Part shown: positions 30,561 to 40,960 of the stretch, one piece after another
Position numbering within the stretch: the first letter of the stretch is position 1
Layout of the letters: the number at the start of each line of letters is the position of its first letter
From: Trichuris trichiura
Lineage: Eukaryota; Nematoda; Enoplea; Trichinellida; Trichuridae
Reading direction: 5' to 3'
DNA: 64,000 nt
Assembly: GCA_037903355.1 (NCBI GenBank)
Contig: JBAJFE010000014.1
Location: 5,518,001 to 5,582,000 of the forward strand
Notes under the pieces: model-generated
What the model saw: the letters and a program-made list of their open reading frames with translations, nothing else
What the model was told of the DNA's origin: nothing
The model's database searches: none
Made by a program: the position numbers and the translations under genes

Positions 30561-30770
30561 CAGTAAAACCTCTGTAAGTTGATCACCCAACAGACTGGGG
30601 AAAACTGGTCAACATAAGGAGATGGTCAACATATGGGAACTGTGGGTATAAGTGGCTTGGCTGAATAGATTAGCACCTGTAGGCGTTTTATTCTATTGCA
30701 CGGCATCAATTGGAGGTCTATTAAACGGCGAGATACATAAAAATAACACTGTAAAATCATACATATAAAT
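30561..30770 (-). mobile_element. Inverted 3' end fragment of the Tigger-like family
   Basis: It starts CAGTAAAACCTCTGTAAGTT after TA (30559-30560) and continues GATCACCCAACAGACTGGGG, GTGGGTATAAGTGGCTTGGC and TGGAGGTCTATTAAACGGCG. This is the reverse complement of the last 210 bp of the 52-kb element. Only one end is present. Confidence 0.8.
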
Positions 30771-31121
30771 ACCATGCATAATAGTTTACATATAAATTCA
30801 AAAAATTCTTATAGCCCGTGTGGGTATGTCCTATGAATATTACGCATGAGAGTCACAAGCGTTTCTGCGTTGGCACTACAAGCGCATCACCTATGGCAGA
30901 TAGAACAGTTCAGAACAACGTAAAAGATACAGGGCCTGACTGCACTTTTTCTGCTGTCTGCAATCCAAAATGAGTAGTTGTTACACACTGCTCCTTGAGC
31001 AGACGACCATTCCTGCAAACGATTTTCAGGCAGTTGATACAGAAGTAATCGACGTTTGGTCGATGGACCATCAGAGCAATGGACAATCAGGCAAATGACA
31101 TTCAGGGGAATGACCGTCACC

Positions 31122-33353
31122 CGTATTGCTTCTGTCATTCTTTATCACTGCATTGTCACTAATGACGGGAATGTCTCCCCAAAAAATTAGGTTTTTCTGA
31201 AGCCTTCATTGAGCGGTCTTGGCTTGTACTAATATTTTGTGATACTGTTAAGCACTGGTTTTCTTTAAAAAAAGAAGCGCAGCTATTTTTGATCAACAAA
31301 CACAGACAGTGAACCACAGCAGAATATGTTCCAACAGTTTCTTGTAATTATCGCTTTCCATGTTGCATTCTACTATTCCAGCAACATTCGAAACTGCTAA
31401 TAACCTTTATGTGTAGAGATCTTAATCCATACGACAGCAATTACTTCCCTTAGAGCAAATAGCAGCGTTAAAACTTTGAACTGCTAACCTCTATCAGCAG
31501 AAAAAAGGCAAAATGAAACTTCACAGCAGTGAGTGAATTAATTAATTCGCTCAGAGACGAAATGAAATTTTATAGTCTGACGTAAATAACCGTTGCCTGA
31601 AGTAGTCAACCATCTTTTCTCTGACTATTAAACTTCGTTTTTTAATACCCCATAAATTCCAGGGAGAACACTGACAGCGCTTAAACGGAAGCAACTGTTC
31701 ATCAGTTGTGTGATACATCAAAATGTCATTTCAGAAATTCACGTCTTCACTTCACTGCTTTTCAAAAAGGACAGTCTAAGGTAGGCATCCTTCAGAAGCT
31801 GTTATTCAATAGACCCATTATATAAGAAGGTTAAGTTTGCTTTGAAAGTGAATTCGCTAGGTGGCACTTTCATTTTCAGTTGTAAAAGGCAAAATATTCA
31901 CCTCATGAAGGCAAACGCTTCTTATACGGCATGTTAACGCGTTAATGCTTCTGGTCAGAAGTAATCAGCGACTCACTGCATTCTTCCACCCTTCGCACGG
32001 GACACCTTCGGAACTGCGACTACGTCGGAATGGTTCGTGCTCTCGTCGCGATTGAATTGGAGCATTAGCATTCAGCAACAAACTGAACCCGCTGGGAATA
32101 GGTGAAGTAGCAGATACATTGTCCAATCGTGACAAGCATGCACCAACGGAAGATCAATATTTCACCATGAACTTATCGGCAAATGATTAACCAGCTCTTT
32201 TAGTGAAATCAATATCGCTATAGGAAGGGAACTAGAGGGAAAGCATTGGCAGACATTATTGTTACTTTTATCGTTCTTTCAGGGAAAAAATTTTTGGGGG
32301 CCTGTTTAACGTCTTTCTCTGAAAGCAATTATTTCCATCGCGAAAAGTATTCTTCAGATGCAATCACTTCAGGCACAGCAAACGTTTTCCTCTAAGAACG
32401 GCTGCCTGGCAACTGACAGCATGCAAACCCAAATTTCACACTCCACAAGAAATGCGTGCGCGAGGATTGAATGCCTTCGTACACTGGCATGATTTCTTAT
32501 CAAGAAAATCGCCAACTAGTATCATAAAATATTGCCTAATTGCTAGCTGCCATGAATTATTAAAATGAGCAAATGACTCTGGAAACACGTTCACTGTCTA
32601 TAACAAAAAATAATTGTAGCCAACACAGGTGGAAAAGCAATGCTCCCAGATTGTGCGGAGGAAGGAAGCATTTGCTGTTGTTGATAAGAATACTCTTGAA
32701 TGAACTGTCGCTGACAGTAAAATGTAATTACATATTTCTTTGTTATTAATAATAATATCATTCTGATGTTCCTTGTTTAACTCACAAATTGACTGAGGGT
32801 AGGATCCTATCCACTGCAAGACCTTTTCATTTCATCCGCTAACTCTTTCTCTTTCGGCCTGATCGTACAGTGGCGTACTTGATTGAATGGGTTAGCAGGG
32901 ACAACAAGCACTGGTAGTTCGCAAAACCGAGTGAATGGATTTGTAACAATCATAGAGTGGACCACGTTTTGAAGTACTACGGTTTGGCATGAGGACTTCA
33001 TTCGTATTAATCAAGCACTGATGGGCCAGATTTCGCCTGCACTGAGACAGCTTTATTAAGTACACCTTAGGATGTACAATGTCCCACTGGATTTTTCTAT
33101 GGAATATTTTAGAAAGCGCTTAAGCTTCTATAATGTAGATTTTTGTAGGTTCACAGATCTACTTTTCAACAGAATGCCTTCGTGGACCTGAGTACACATC
33201 TTTAGACCAGCGAACGTCTTGGTGGGGTTACGTTTTCAATACTTCCCTACCAATAGTACATTTTCGCAGGGCGTGCTATCCTTGAACTATGTTTACAGCG
33301 GGACCACTTATATATCTTGGACGTTGTTGGTTTTCCATAAATATGTAACAGGA
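31122..33353. other. No gene recognised
   Basis: No exon, repeat or RNA gene could be supported. Minus frames at 32598-32819 and 32807-33001 lack motifs. A poly-G run occurs at 32296. Confidence 0.45.
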
Positions 33354-33525
33354 AATCGCTCTGCCGTTCACGGTGGTCCACATCAAGGTCATCAGGTAAA
33401 ACCAGTGCGCCGACTCGCAGCAGGCGGCACGGGAAGACCGTTAGGTAGAATCGCTCTGCCGCTCAGGGTGGTCCGCATCAAGGTCATCAGATAAAACCAG
33501 TTGGCCCACCCGCAGTGCTGGCACG
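33354..33525. repeat. Two-copy tandem repeat, 96-bp period
   Basis: AATCGCTCTGCCG, GGTGGTCC, CATCAAGGTCATCAG and TAAAACCAGT recur at a 96-bp offset (33354 onward and 33450 onward), with GGCACGG in both. Copies differ at several positions. No function can be assigned. Confidence 0.8.
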
Positions 33526-33780
33526 GAGCCAAGCGGAAGAACACGACAGCTATAAAAGGGGAAGACTGAAGGAGGAGAGATCTTTTCTGGGAGAACGTGC
33601 GCTGTTCTTGTCATGTCCGCTGTGCAAATGAACAAAGCTTTTCATTCGTGCCACTGAGCGCGTGAAGTTTTACAAATAAGCTTTGTTTTGAAAATGTGGT
33701 TTCTTGGTACGGGAGCGTATGTTTTCATAGTGCAAAAGTTTTATTACGGAATTATTCCCGTTTAATGTGTTAAATAACTC

Positions 33781-33814
33781 CGGAGCTTTCGGGTCGACCG
33801 AGACCCGTTTTCAG
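33781..33814 (-). ncRNA. Decayed hammerhead-like motif in left inverted arm
   Basis: On the minus strand it reads CTGAAAA (core GA changed to AA), stem II CGGGTC/GACCCG, GAAA, then CTCCGGAG. The change in the CUGANGA box should abolish cleavage, while the partner copy at 36801 keeps CTGAAGA. Confidence 0.5.
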
Positions 33815-34053
33815 CGGTTGTGAGTTATGGATGTAACTTGTGTGCGTGACTTGAGTCTTCTGTCGTTTTCATGGTTTAAAGCGGGTGTTTTAAAGTTCTT
33901 TGTTGGTGGTCTTCTGTTTGTATGGTATGTAATTTGTTCGTTTTTGGCATTTTTTCATGTGCGATGATTATTTCTTCTTTCACTTGCTCCATGTGTTCTT
34001 GTATCATGTCCAATTATGGAGCAGCAGTCGTAGCGCGTCACTATATTTGCACT

Positions 34054-36660
34054 ATGAAAACATACGCTCTCGTACCGAGAAACAACATTTTCAAGACTAT
34101 ACAGGGTGTATACGGAACACCCCTCCTGTCAGCGGCCAGATATTTGGAGCATACACGTATTAAAGCGGGTCCTACTCAAGGCCAACTGACCTTCTTACTG
34201 AAATGCAGAGACCACAGAATTCTACCGAAGTGCTTTCAATTAAAATGGAGTCAGAACGTGGATAGTCACTCAAAACGAATCCTATTTTCCGCTGGATTAT
34301 CTCTGCTCAAAAACGTTACAAGACAACACAGATTTACACTAGCGAATTTGAAAGCAAACTACAACAACACACTCAGTTACCTCAGAAACCAACTACAGAG
34401 AGCAATTTACGAAGCCTTGGTCAGACATGTGGATGTGGCCGCAGGAACAGTTTGCACGATACAAAAACAGGTATGAAAAAGGAAATTCGATAGACTTCAG
34501 GCGAGTTTCCCGGTGACTTCTCTAGATGTCTACAGCAATAGCTTACAAAGGACCACTGAGTCGGAACTAAATACAACAATAGTAAACCTCAGCTCCTCCT
34601 CTATAAGTGAAAGTGAAAAGGCCATACTAAAAAAGGGACTGAACTTCGTTCCCGCCCCTAAACGACCACCCATTCTCGATATCGTTACCTCAATTGAAGA
34701 CAGCTTATCTTCGACAGACCCACAAAGAGCCAGACAGATTAAAAGCACTTTATCTACATTAATCTTAAATCACCGCTTCAACGCCACTCCTAACTTAAGT
34801 CGACATGAGATGAACTGCCTACATCAGCTTCGAAATCAACCGAACAGAATTATCACTAAAGCCGATAAAGGGAATAAAATAGTTCTACTAGACAGAAACA
34901 CCTACATGGAAAAAATGACAGCTATCTTAAGCACCAACAATTATGCCCCTTTACCCACTGACCCTACAGAGGCTTCCTGGAAAAATTTTCGATCTCTCCT
35001 CATCACATATGCCGCTGAGACCAAAGAACCTGAAATCAGCAAAATGATAACACATCTTAAGTTTGCATCGAACTTCAGACCCCCTGAGCTCTATGGTCTC
35101 CCAAAAGTACACAAACCAGGGATTCCAATGAGACCAATATTCTCCACCATTAATAGTATCACAAGTGAACTCAGTCGATACTTAGGAACGATCATCAAAC
35201 CGCTTACTGGCAACGAGCCGTCCTTTATCAAAAATAGCAAAACTTTTGTCAACGAAATCCGGAGTCACTACCTAGAACCAGATGAGCTTCTGGTTAGTTA
35301 TGACGTAAAAGAACTATTCCCAAGCGTCCCCATATCAGATACACTTGAGATCCTATACAATCTCCTCAATGCTGACACAAGTTTACCCACCAGAACTAAA
35401 CTAAATCCCTTTCACATTGTCAAATTGGTTTCCTTTTGCATGGAAGAAAGCAATCATTTCACTTTTGATAACAAGTACTACAAACAATCTAGCGGAGTAC
35501 CTATGGGCAGCCCCTTATCTCCAGTATTAGCAGAAATATTTATGGAAAGCTTTGAAAGACAGATGTTCGCAACGGTAGACAGACACATAGCTCCACGCCT
35601 TTTCAAAAGGTACGTAGACGACATATTCGTAATTATTAAAGCTGGAATGGAAGAGCAATTTTTACAATTCCTCAACAACATCCGCCCGAACCAAATTGTT
35701 TTCACAATGGAAAAAGAAGACAACAACACCCTACCCTTTCTAGACGCTTTAATTATCCGCACAAACGATGGGCTAAAAACCAGAGTATATAGAAAACCCA
35801 CGCACACGGATCAGTACCTCAACTTTTCATCACATCACCCCAGATCAGTAATGCGAGGTATCCTCTCCGGAATGATTGACCGAGCAATCAAATTATGCAA
35901 TCCTGAATATCTTCAACCAGAGTTCAACCACATTCGAAAAATTTTCTACAAGAACGGATATCCCAGGTCCTTTATTAGCCAAGTATTCAACTACAAGCTT
36001 CGCAAACGTGAATCTAGTGCAGAAAACGCTTCGCACCAGCCTTGCTTAGTTATTCCCTATGTGGCAAGCTTAGGAGAAAAAATTACCCGGCTAGGAAGAA
36101 CGTTAGGTTTCAGAGTCTTCTTCAAGAGCTCCCCTAACCTCAGATCAATTCTTCGCTCGGACAAAACAAAAATTCCAACAAACAAGAAGACAGGATTAGT
36201 ATACGCAGTCGAATGCTCTTGCTCAGGAATTTATATTGGCGAAACAGGGAACACTTTAGAACATAGATTTAATGAACATTTAAAAGAGCTTGCAAGTTAC
36301 AACAATGCGAACGCCTTGCTCAATAGCAGTGGCTATGGAACTACACAAAGAGGAAGACCAATTTTAAACCCGATAATCACCATGGAAAAAGCCAAACAGG
36401 CCTCTGCTGTGGCAGAACATGCCACACAATGTAACCAAACGCTCAGCCCAAAAGTCTTATGTTATGAAAAGAACCTACGATTAAGAAGAATCAAAGAAGC
36501 CCTTTACATAAGACACAGCCACACATACAACCGCGACCAAGGAGCAGATGTAAGTGAAGTCTGGACAAATATAGTGACGCGTTACGACTGCTACTCCATA
36601 ATTGGACGTGATACAAGAACACATGGAGTAAGTGAAAGAAGAAATAATCACCGCACATGA
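34054..36660 (+). pseudogene. PLE polyprotein (RT + GIY-YIG), one nonsense codon
   Basis: From ATG at 34054 the frame runs 868 codons to 36660 with a single in-frame TGA at 34474-34476, where the 6-kb copy has CTA (Leu). No frameshift is needed. Motifs in order: GVYGTPLLSAARYLE, KADKGNKIVLLDR, ELYGLPKVHKPGIP, YDVKELFPSVP, SSGVPMGSPLSPVLAEIFM, YVDDIFV at about residue 520, and GIYIGETGN near 725. After these comes a basic tail of about 60 residues (RLRRIKEALYIRHSHTYN). The last 30 or so codons lie inside the inverted 3' arm. A downstream GTG at 34513 could restart translation after the stop, but this is unproven. Confidence 0.92.
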
Positions 36661-36800
36661 AAAAATGCCAAAAACGGACAAATTACATACCATACAAACA
36701 GAAGACCACCAACAAAGGACTTTAAAACACCCGCTTTAAACCATGAAAACGACAGAAGATTCAAGTCACGCGCACAAGTTATATCCATAACTCACAACCG

Positions 36801-36836
36801 CTGAAGACGGGTCTCGGTCGACCCGAAAGCTCCGGT
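36801..36836 (+). ncRNA. Hammerhead-like motif, right arm of 34-kb PLE
   Basis: CTGAAGA fits CUGANGA. It is followed by stem II CGGGTC/GACCCG around TCGGTC, GAAA, and GCTCCGGTGTTA. The core is complete. The palindrome in the stem III position has one change (CTCCGGTG). CAACCG upstream is not clearly complementary to the downstream side, so stem I is unresolved. Confidence 0.55.
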
Positions 36837-36896
36837 GTTATTTAACTCATTAAACGCGAATAATTCCGTAATAAAACTTTTGCAATAAGCTTTGTT

Positions 36897-38033
36897 ATCG
36901 AAAATGAAAAATTTTTTAACGGCTTCTGAAATTTCATTGTTGAGTGATTACGGAAAAGTAGAAACCGTTCATTGTCTAGCAATTTCCAAACGTAGGCTGG
37001 CGGAAACGCAACACCCAAATTCCATCCAAATGTATTCCATGGAAGCGGAGAAACGAAGACCCTGGGACCTAGGGAGTTTACCCCTTGGAGTTATATAACC
37101 AGTGCAAATGTATATCCGCTGGAGAGCAGATCCGCATATCAATGGGAACGTGAGCTGAAGAAATGTCGCACCGTGGAATTCTAGACCTGTGGAAACGGAG
37201 GCCCACCGAAGCGAATAACCGCAGTCCCGTGCAAAACTATCTTATGAGAAGAAGTCCCCATGGAAACTTAGCGCAGTGATAGTATAGACAAGCAGAAACA
37301 GCGGAAATAGTAGTGGAATGAAACAGAGAAAGAAAACTTAGAAACACTCCCCTCGATAATCTTGCAAGTCCAAAGTCCATGTGTGCGCCACTATGAAAAC
37401 GTACGCCATGAACATGAAGGCCTTGAAAATGCAACCGTTGTGCTGCCCCGTTCCTGAAAATAGCTGTAGAAACATGCACATTAAAATAAACAGAAAGGAG
37501 GTGATTCAGCAACGTCAATCAAATCATATCTCGTCAAAACATAACGTCAGTGACAGCTAGCAACAGAAAGTCAAAACCGCTGTTGACTACGTTTGCTTCT
37601 GTTCTACATTTTGACGAGGAATTACTGAGGAAGCCATACTAGAGCTGTTTTGTCAGCTTGTACTTAACGCACTGTCCATCTGAAATCGTGAAACAAACTT
37701 TCAAATCACGGGAGTGCCCCCTACATAGGATTCATTCTCTCACGGCATTAATACGAGAAAGTTTTCTTACTATTCTTATTATTGTTACTTCTATCACCAT
37801 GTTTACATTTTGCCACGGTAGATTTAACCAGCGACGTGGGTACCCGTTAGCTGCTAAACTGAGGAGAGCACGCCTTAATTCGCCATGTAGAAACGCGGAA
37901 TCACAGACAGCTAGGGGCTAGTCAACCACCCCATTAACGATGCCACTTTAAGCAGACGATTTAAATACTGTCAGAATGTGTTAGTTTACTGTGAACAGCA
38001 GTCATTAGCTTATTCCCAAGTTTTGCGATTAAG
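36897..38033. other. No gene recognised
   Basis: Minus frame 37237-37518 and plus frame 37658-37921 have no motif. ACTATGAAAACGTACGCCATG at about 37390 is weakly similar to the PLE ORF start but is not followed by PLE sequence. Confidence 0.4.
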
Positions 38034-38570
38034 ATGTCTGAGAATGGAGCCTCGTTATTGACTTCCTTCTACATGCTTAGTCTTACGTTTATAAAACTAT
38101 TCAAGTGTTCCAAAAAAGTTTTTTCTTTCTGTGAGGTAGCCATGGCAAAAATATCGCGTACGTCATGCTTGAAAAAAACTGGAGCATCAGAGGCGCATAT
38201 GTTGATGAAAGCATTTTATTTGAAACGTTCCACGGATACCACTGCTAGAATAGGTGACAATGGATATCAATGGGCGCCCTGCCTTTTTCTGAGAAGAAAC
38301 TGTCCCAAAATCTGAAGTATTAATAACCTTCCGCTTTCATGCAAAAAGAAATCAATTCTAGTAAGTGAAGTTGGTTTAATTTTGTCTTGAGATGTCTGCC
38401 CAAGTCAAATTTGACGCCTTCTAATAGTTTTAACGTGCTGCTTATAGCAATGCTGGTGAAGAGGTGCTTAACGCTGTAGCTTACTACATGGTTAGCGTCG
38501 TCTAGTTTTACCGATTTTATCGCAATGCAGAAGTCCCCATAGTTTTTCATACAGGAGCTACGCTATATCT
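38034..38570 (-). pseudogene. Degenerate PLE reverse transcriptase fragment (minus)
   Basis: Read on the minus strand, DDANHVVSYSVKHLFTSIAIS corresponds to the RT motif with YDVKDLFPSIPIS. It is followed by LKTKLNQLHLLELISFCMKAEG, then by a shifted frame with a VRDIFAMATSQKEKTFLEHL segment at the place of YVDDIF. Stops, shifts and loss of the second catalytic Asp make it a fossil. It belongs to the older PLE group, close to the 47.8-kb copy. Confidence 0.75.
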
Positions 38571-38574
38571 CAGC

Positions 38575-39105
38575 GGCCTGATTAGGCAAGAGTGAAGCTT
38601 TGATGTTACGATACTGATGCAGGAGACCCACTTCACGTTTAGAGAAACCCCTGATTTATGACTTGCGTCCGTTAAAAAGAGAATCGTAAAGGGAATGGTT
38701 GATCAGACCATCTCAATCTACGACGTCACATTCCCGTATTCCGAATTAAGGCGTACTCTCCACATTCTAAGAGCCAACGGTTAACCAAGCCGCTGGCTAA
38801 ATCTGCCCTGGCAAAATATGCCCACGATAACAGCAATAATAAGAATAATAAGACAAATGATAAACCTGCTTTGTTCCTCCATATTGCAACAGCATAGGGA
38901 AACGAACCATAAGATAGGGACACTCTTTCAATTTCAACGTTCTTTTTATGACCGCAAACTCTGTATTCAGTTGTCAGAAGCAATCTAGCGTCGTCTTCAA
39001 CATAAAGTGCGACCGCAACGCCTCCAACATAGGAGAAACCGGCGACACTCTATATGGCTGGTTTGATCAACGCATGCCTACCGTCGAATGATATACAGAG
39101 ACCGT
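38575..39105 (+). pseudogene. Degenerate PLE C-terminal fragment (plus)
   Basis: RIVKGMVDQTISIYDVTFPY and LRRTLHILRANG correspond to the PLE thumb region (RGILSGMIDRA, IRKIFYKNGYP). PYCNSIGKRTIR follows in place of PYVAGLGEKIV. CDRNASNIGETGDTL at about 39009-39050 is a decayed GIY-YIG nuclease. It lies back to back with the minus-strand RT fragment on its left, so it is either a rearranged single copy or a second copy. Confidence 0.65.
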
Positions 39106-40434
39106 ACGACAACTCAGCAAACCTCGATCACCAGCAGGAGCACGCACCTCACTATGATCTTTTGCAGTTCGAAAACGACCACACCGCCTTGAGCCGCAGA
39201 ACATAGTTAAAACCATCAAAGCCTTTCTGTGTAAGTTAGAGCTTAATACAAACGCTGTCGCTCTTCCTGGGTGAACTGAAAGTTCATACAACGGATACAT
39301 TACAACCGCCACAGCTGAGCTCTCCGTAGGAACCACATATAAGTGGCCTTTTGTACCCTACCGTCATAAGTCATGAGTAGCCGGATCATCCATCAGCACA
39401 AAGGTCTGACATGAAGCATCCAGCGCTTACTAGCTTGGAGGCTCGTGTAGGGCAAAGAAATAAAAAGGTACCTGTTTTTATTAACTTAAAGGATACGCCG
39501 GGCGCGTCTGTTCTTCAGCGTTGTCAGTGACGATGTCATGACACACGGTCTGAGGACGTGACGTACTTTCGTCCCAAAAGCGCGGTCACACCTTTAGCGC
39601 CCCGCCAGAAGTTTGACCACGCCAAAGCAGAGCTGCCGCGCGATTACGTAACGAAGTAGAATTAACAGACCTCTAGAAAGGACGTGGCAGTGCGACTGAC
39701 TGAGCAGCTGTTGCGGGATTACATTGACCTGCAAAGGAATTGCGGCTCCAGGTGTCAACGGCCCGGTTAATGAACTGTGCAAAGGAGTAAAGGCGAGGAA
39801 TTGCAACACCTGCGTATGAATCACAGGGCATAGGGAGAGGAATAGACCTGTAGGGCAAAGTATTGGGAACAGTTCCTGACTACCGGAGAAACATCGGTGG
39901 ACAACCGTTCGTATCGCACTGCGCCATGGTCGACGACGTGCAGCTCATTCTACGTAACGGTTACCTCAAGGAACATTCAACATTAGTTCTATGAGAGAGT
40001 GAAAGACGGAGAAATCGTCATGCATTTCCTACGCGATAGAGGGTCACTGTACAGCGAAAAGCTCTGGCCAGCTCACGGAAAAGGTATGCGTCCGAAGCGT
40101 GCTAGCAAGGCCTGATGTTGCTACAAGCGTTCATGCTGCGGGGAAGTGGCCATACGCAGGGGCACGTGATTCGAAGGTAAGCGCACCAAGCGTTGTCGGA
40201 ATTTCAAGTACCATATCGCGACGTACTCTATGCAGCCACCTGACACATGCTGAAGTTCTAGAAGGCTGTGGAAAATTTTTTTGGGAGTCGATGGTACAGC
40301 TCGATTAAATTTTGCGAAGACGAGCGCGGTAGTAGTCCGTATGCCGCCCTTTTGGTGTCGCAATGTGCATCACCCACGTTTCAGGACTAAACAAAAGCGT
40401 CATAACTCCTTGGAACAGGCGCCTCCGGCAAGTT
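39106..40434. other. No gene recognised; left flank of Merlin relic
   Basis: Open frames here show no motif. Upstream residues of the Merlin transposase may begin near 40330, where the plus strand gives weakly similar sequence. Terminal inverted repeats were not found. Confidence 0.35.
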
Positions 40435-40960
40435 GTAGCCAGATCACTGGCTATATCGCCTGTGCAACTTGGAGGCCATTCCAAAACCGTGGAGCTTGAA
40501 GAGCCCCTGTTTTCCCAGAGCAAGTACAACAAAGGCAAGAGGTGGGATGCAGTGGGTTTTCGGAGGCAAATGCCGGGAAACTGACAAAGCCTTCGTTGTA
40601 CACATGGAGAACCGGTCATCTCGTACGCTGCTGTCCATCATACGCAGGCACGTGAGCCCTGGAACTGCGGTGATTACGGACGATTGGCGTGCTCAACAGT
40701 GCCGCTGCCGCGAGGTGTACACGCCTTGCGAGTAAACTACTCATTGAATTCTGTGCACTGAACCACACGAGAGCGGATGCAATCCGTTCAATCACTGTGA
40801 ACCCAGACAAAACGTGGGAACAAGCGGTGGTATGGAACGCGTCGGAATGCACTTCCATCGCACCTCTGCGAGCTCACATGGAAGAAGCTGGTGGCAGCCT
40901 CTGACGACGCTTCGATGCCATCCGCACGAACGTCTTACGATTGCATCCGCCCTGATTGGG
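40435..40960 (+). pseudogene. Merlin (IS1595/ISXO2-like) transposase relic
   Basis: Three frames used in turn give the ISXO2-like DDE order: SPVQLGGHSKTVELEEPLFS then KYNKGKRW, MQWVFGGKCRETDKAFVVHM, RSSRTLLSIIRRHVSPGTAV, ITDDWRAQQC, and HALRVNYSLNSVH. These match Merlin transposase segments such as NPVQIGG, VEIDES.F..RKYNRGRR, QWVFGG, LL.II...I.PGT.I.SD.W, and VNHS.NFVD. The first catalytic Asp (VEIDE) appears as Glu (VELEE). Frameshifts occur near 40540 and 40730. I found neither terminal repeats nor a target duplication. Confidence 0.75.

Larger units (their letters stand above)
26881..31121 (+). mobile_element. Mutator-like element (FLYWCH type) with nested insertions
   Basis: The left end is an array of a degenerate 14-15 bp unit (ACGGTCATTTGCC, GAATGGTCATTTGC). 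The right end (31055-31121) carries the same unit in inverted orientation (GGCAAATGACATTCAGG, GGAATGACCGTCACC), as expected of MULE terminal inverted repeats made of subrepeats. Between them lie a FLYWCH zinc finger, a MULE transposase core, an inserted Tigger 3' half (28530-29524) holding a miniature PLE (29100-29295), and an inverted Tigger end (30561-30770). The region 29530-30550 is undetermined. Exact ends and a 9-bp target duplication were not resolved. Confidence 0.65.
33688..36883 (+). mobile_element. Near-intact Penelope-like element with inverted ends and 13-bp TSD
   Basis: A perfect 13-bp duplication AATAAGCTTTGTT flanks it (33675-33687, 36884-36896). Arms of 318 bp at 33732-34049 and 36566-36883 are inverted copies at roughly 95% identity. 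Each holds a hammerhead-like region and an end in TATTACGGAAT/ATTCCGTAATA. Outside the left arm lies GGTTTCTTGGTACGGGAGCG, the inverted first bases of the element's own ORF, which marks the family terminus. The 5' inverted arm means transcription entering from the left would read the 3' repeat in antisense. At amino-acid level it is clearly diverged from the 3-9 kb copies, so it belongs to a separate lineage of the same family. Confidence 0.92.

Noticed and set aside
37381..37440. Weak similarity to the PLE ORF start (ACTATGAAAACGTACGCCATG)
   Set aside because: About 25 bases only, with no continuing PLE sequence or terminal repeat.
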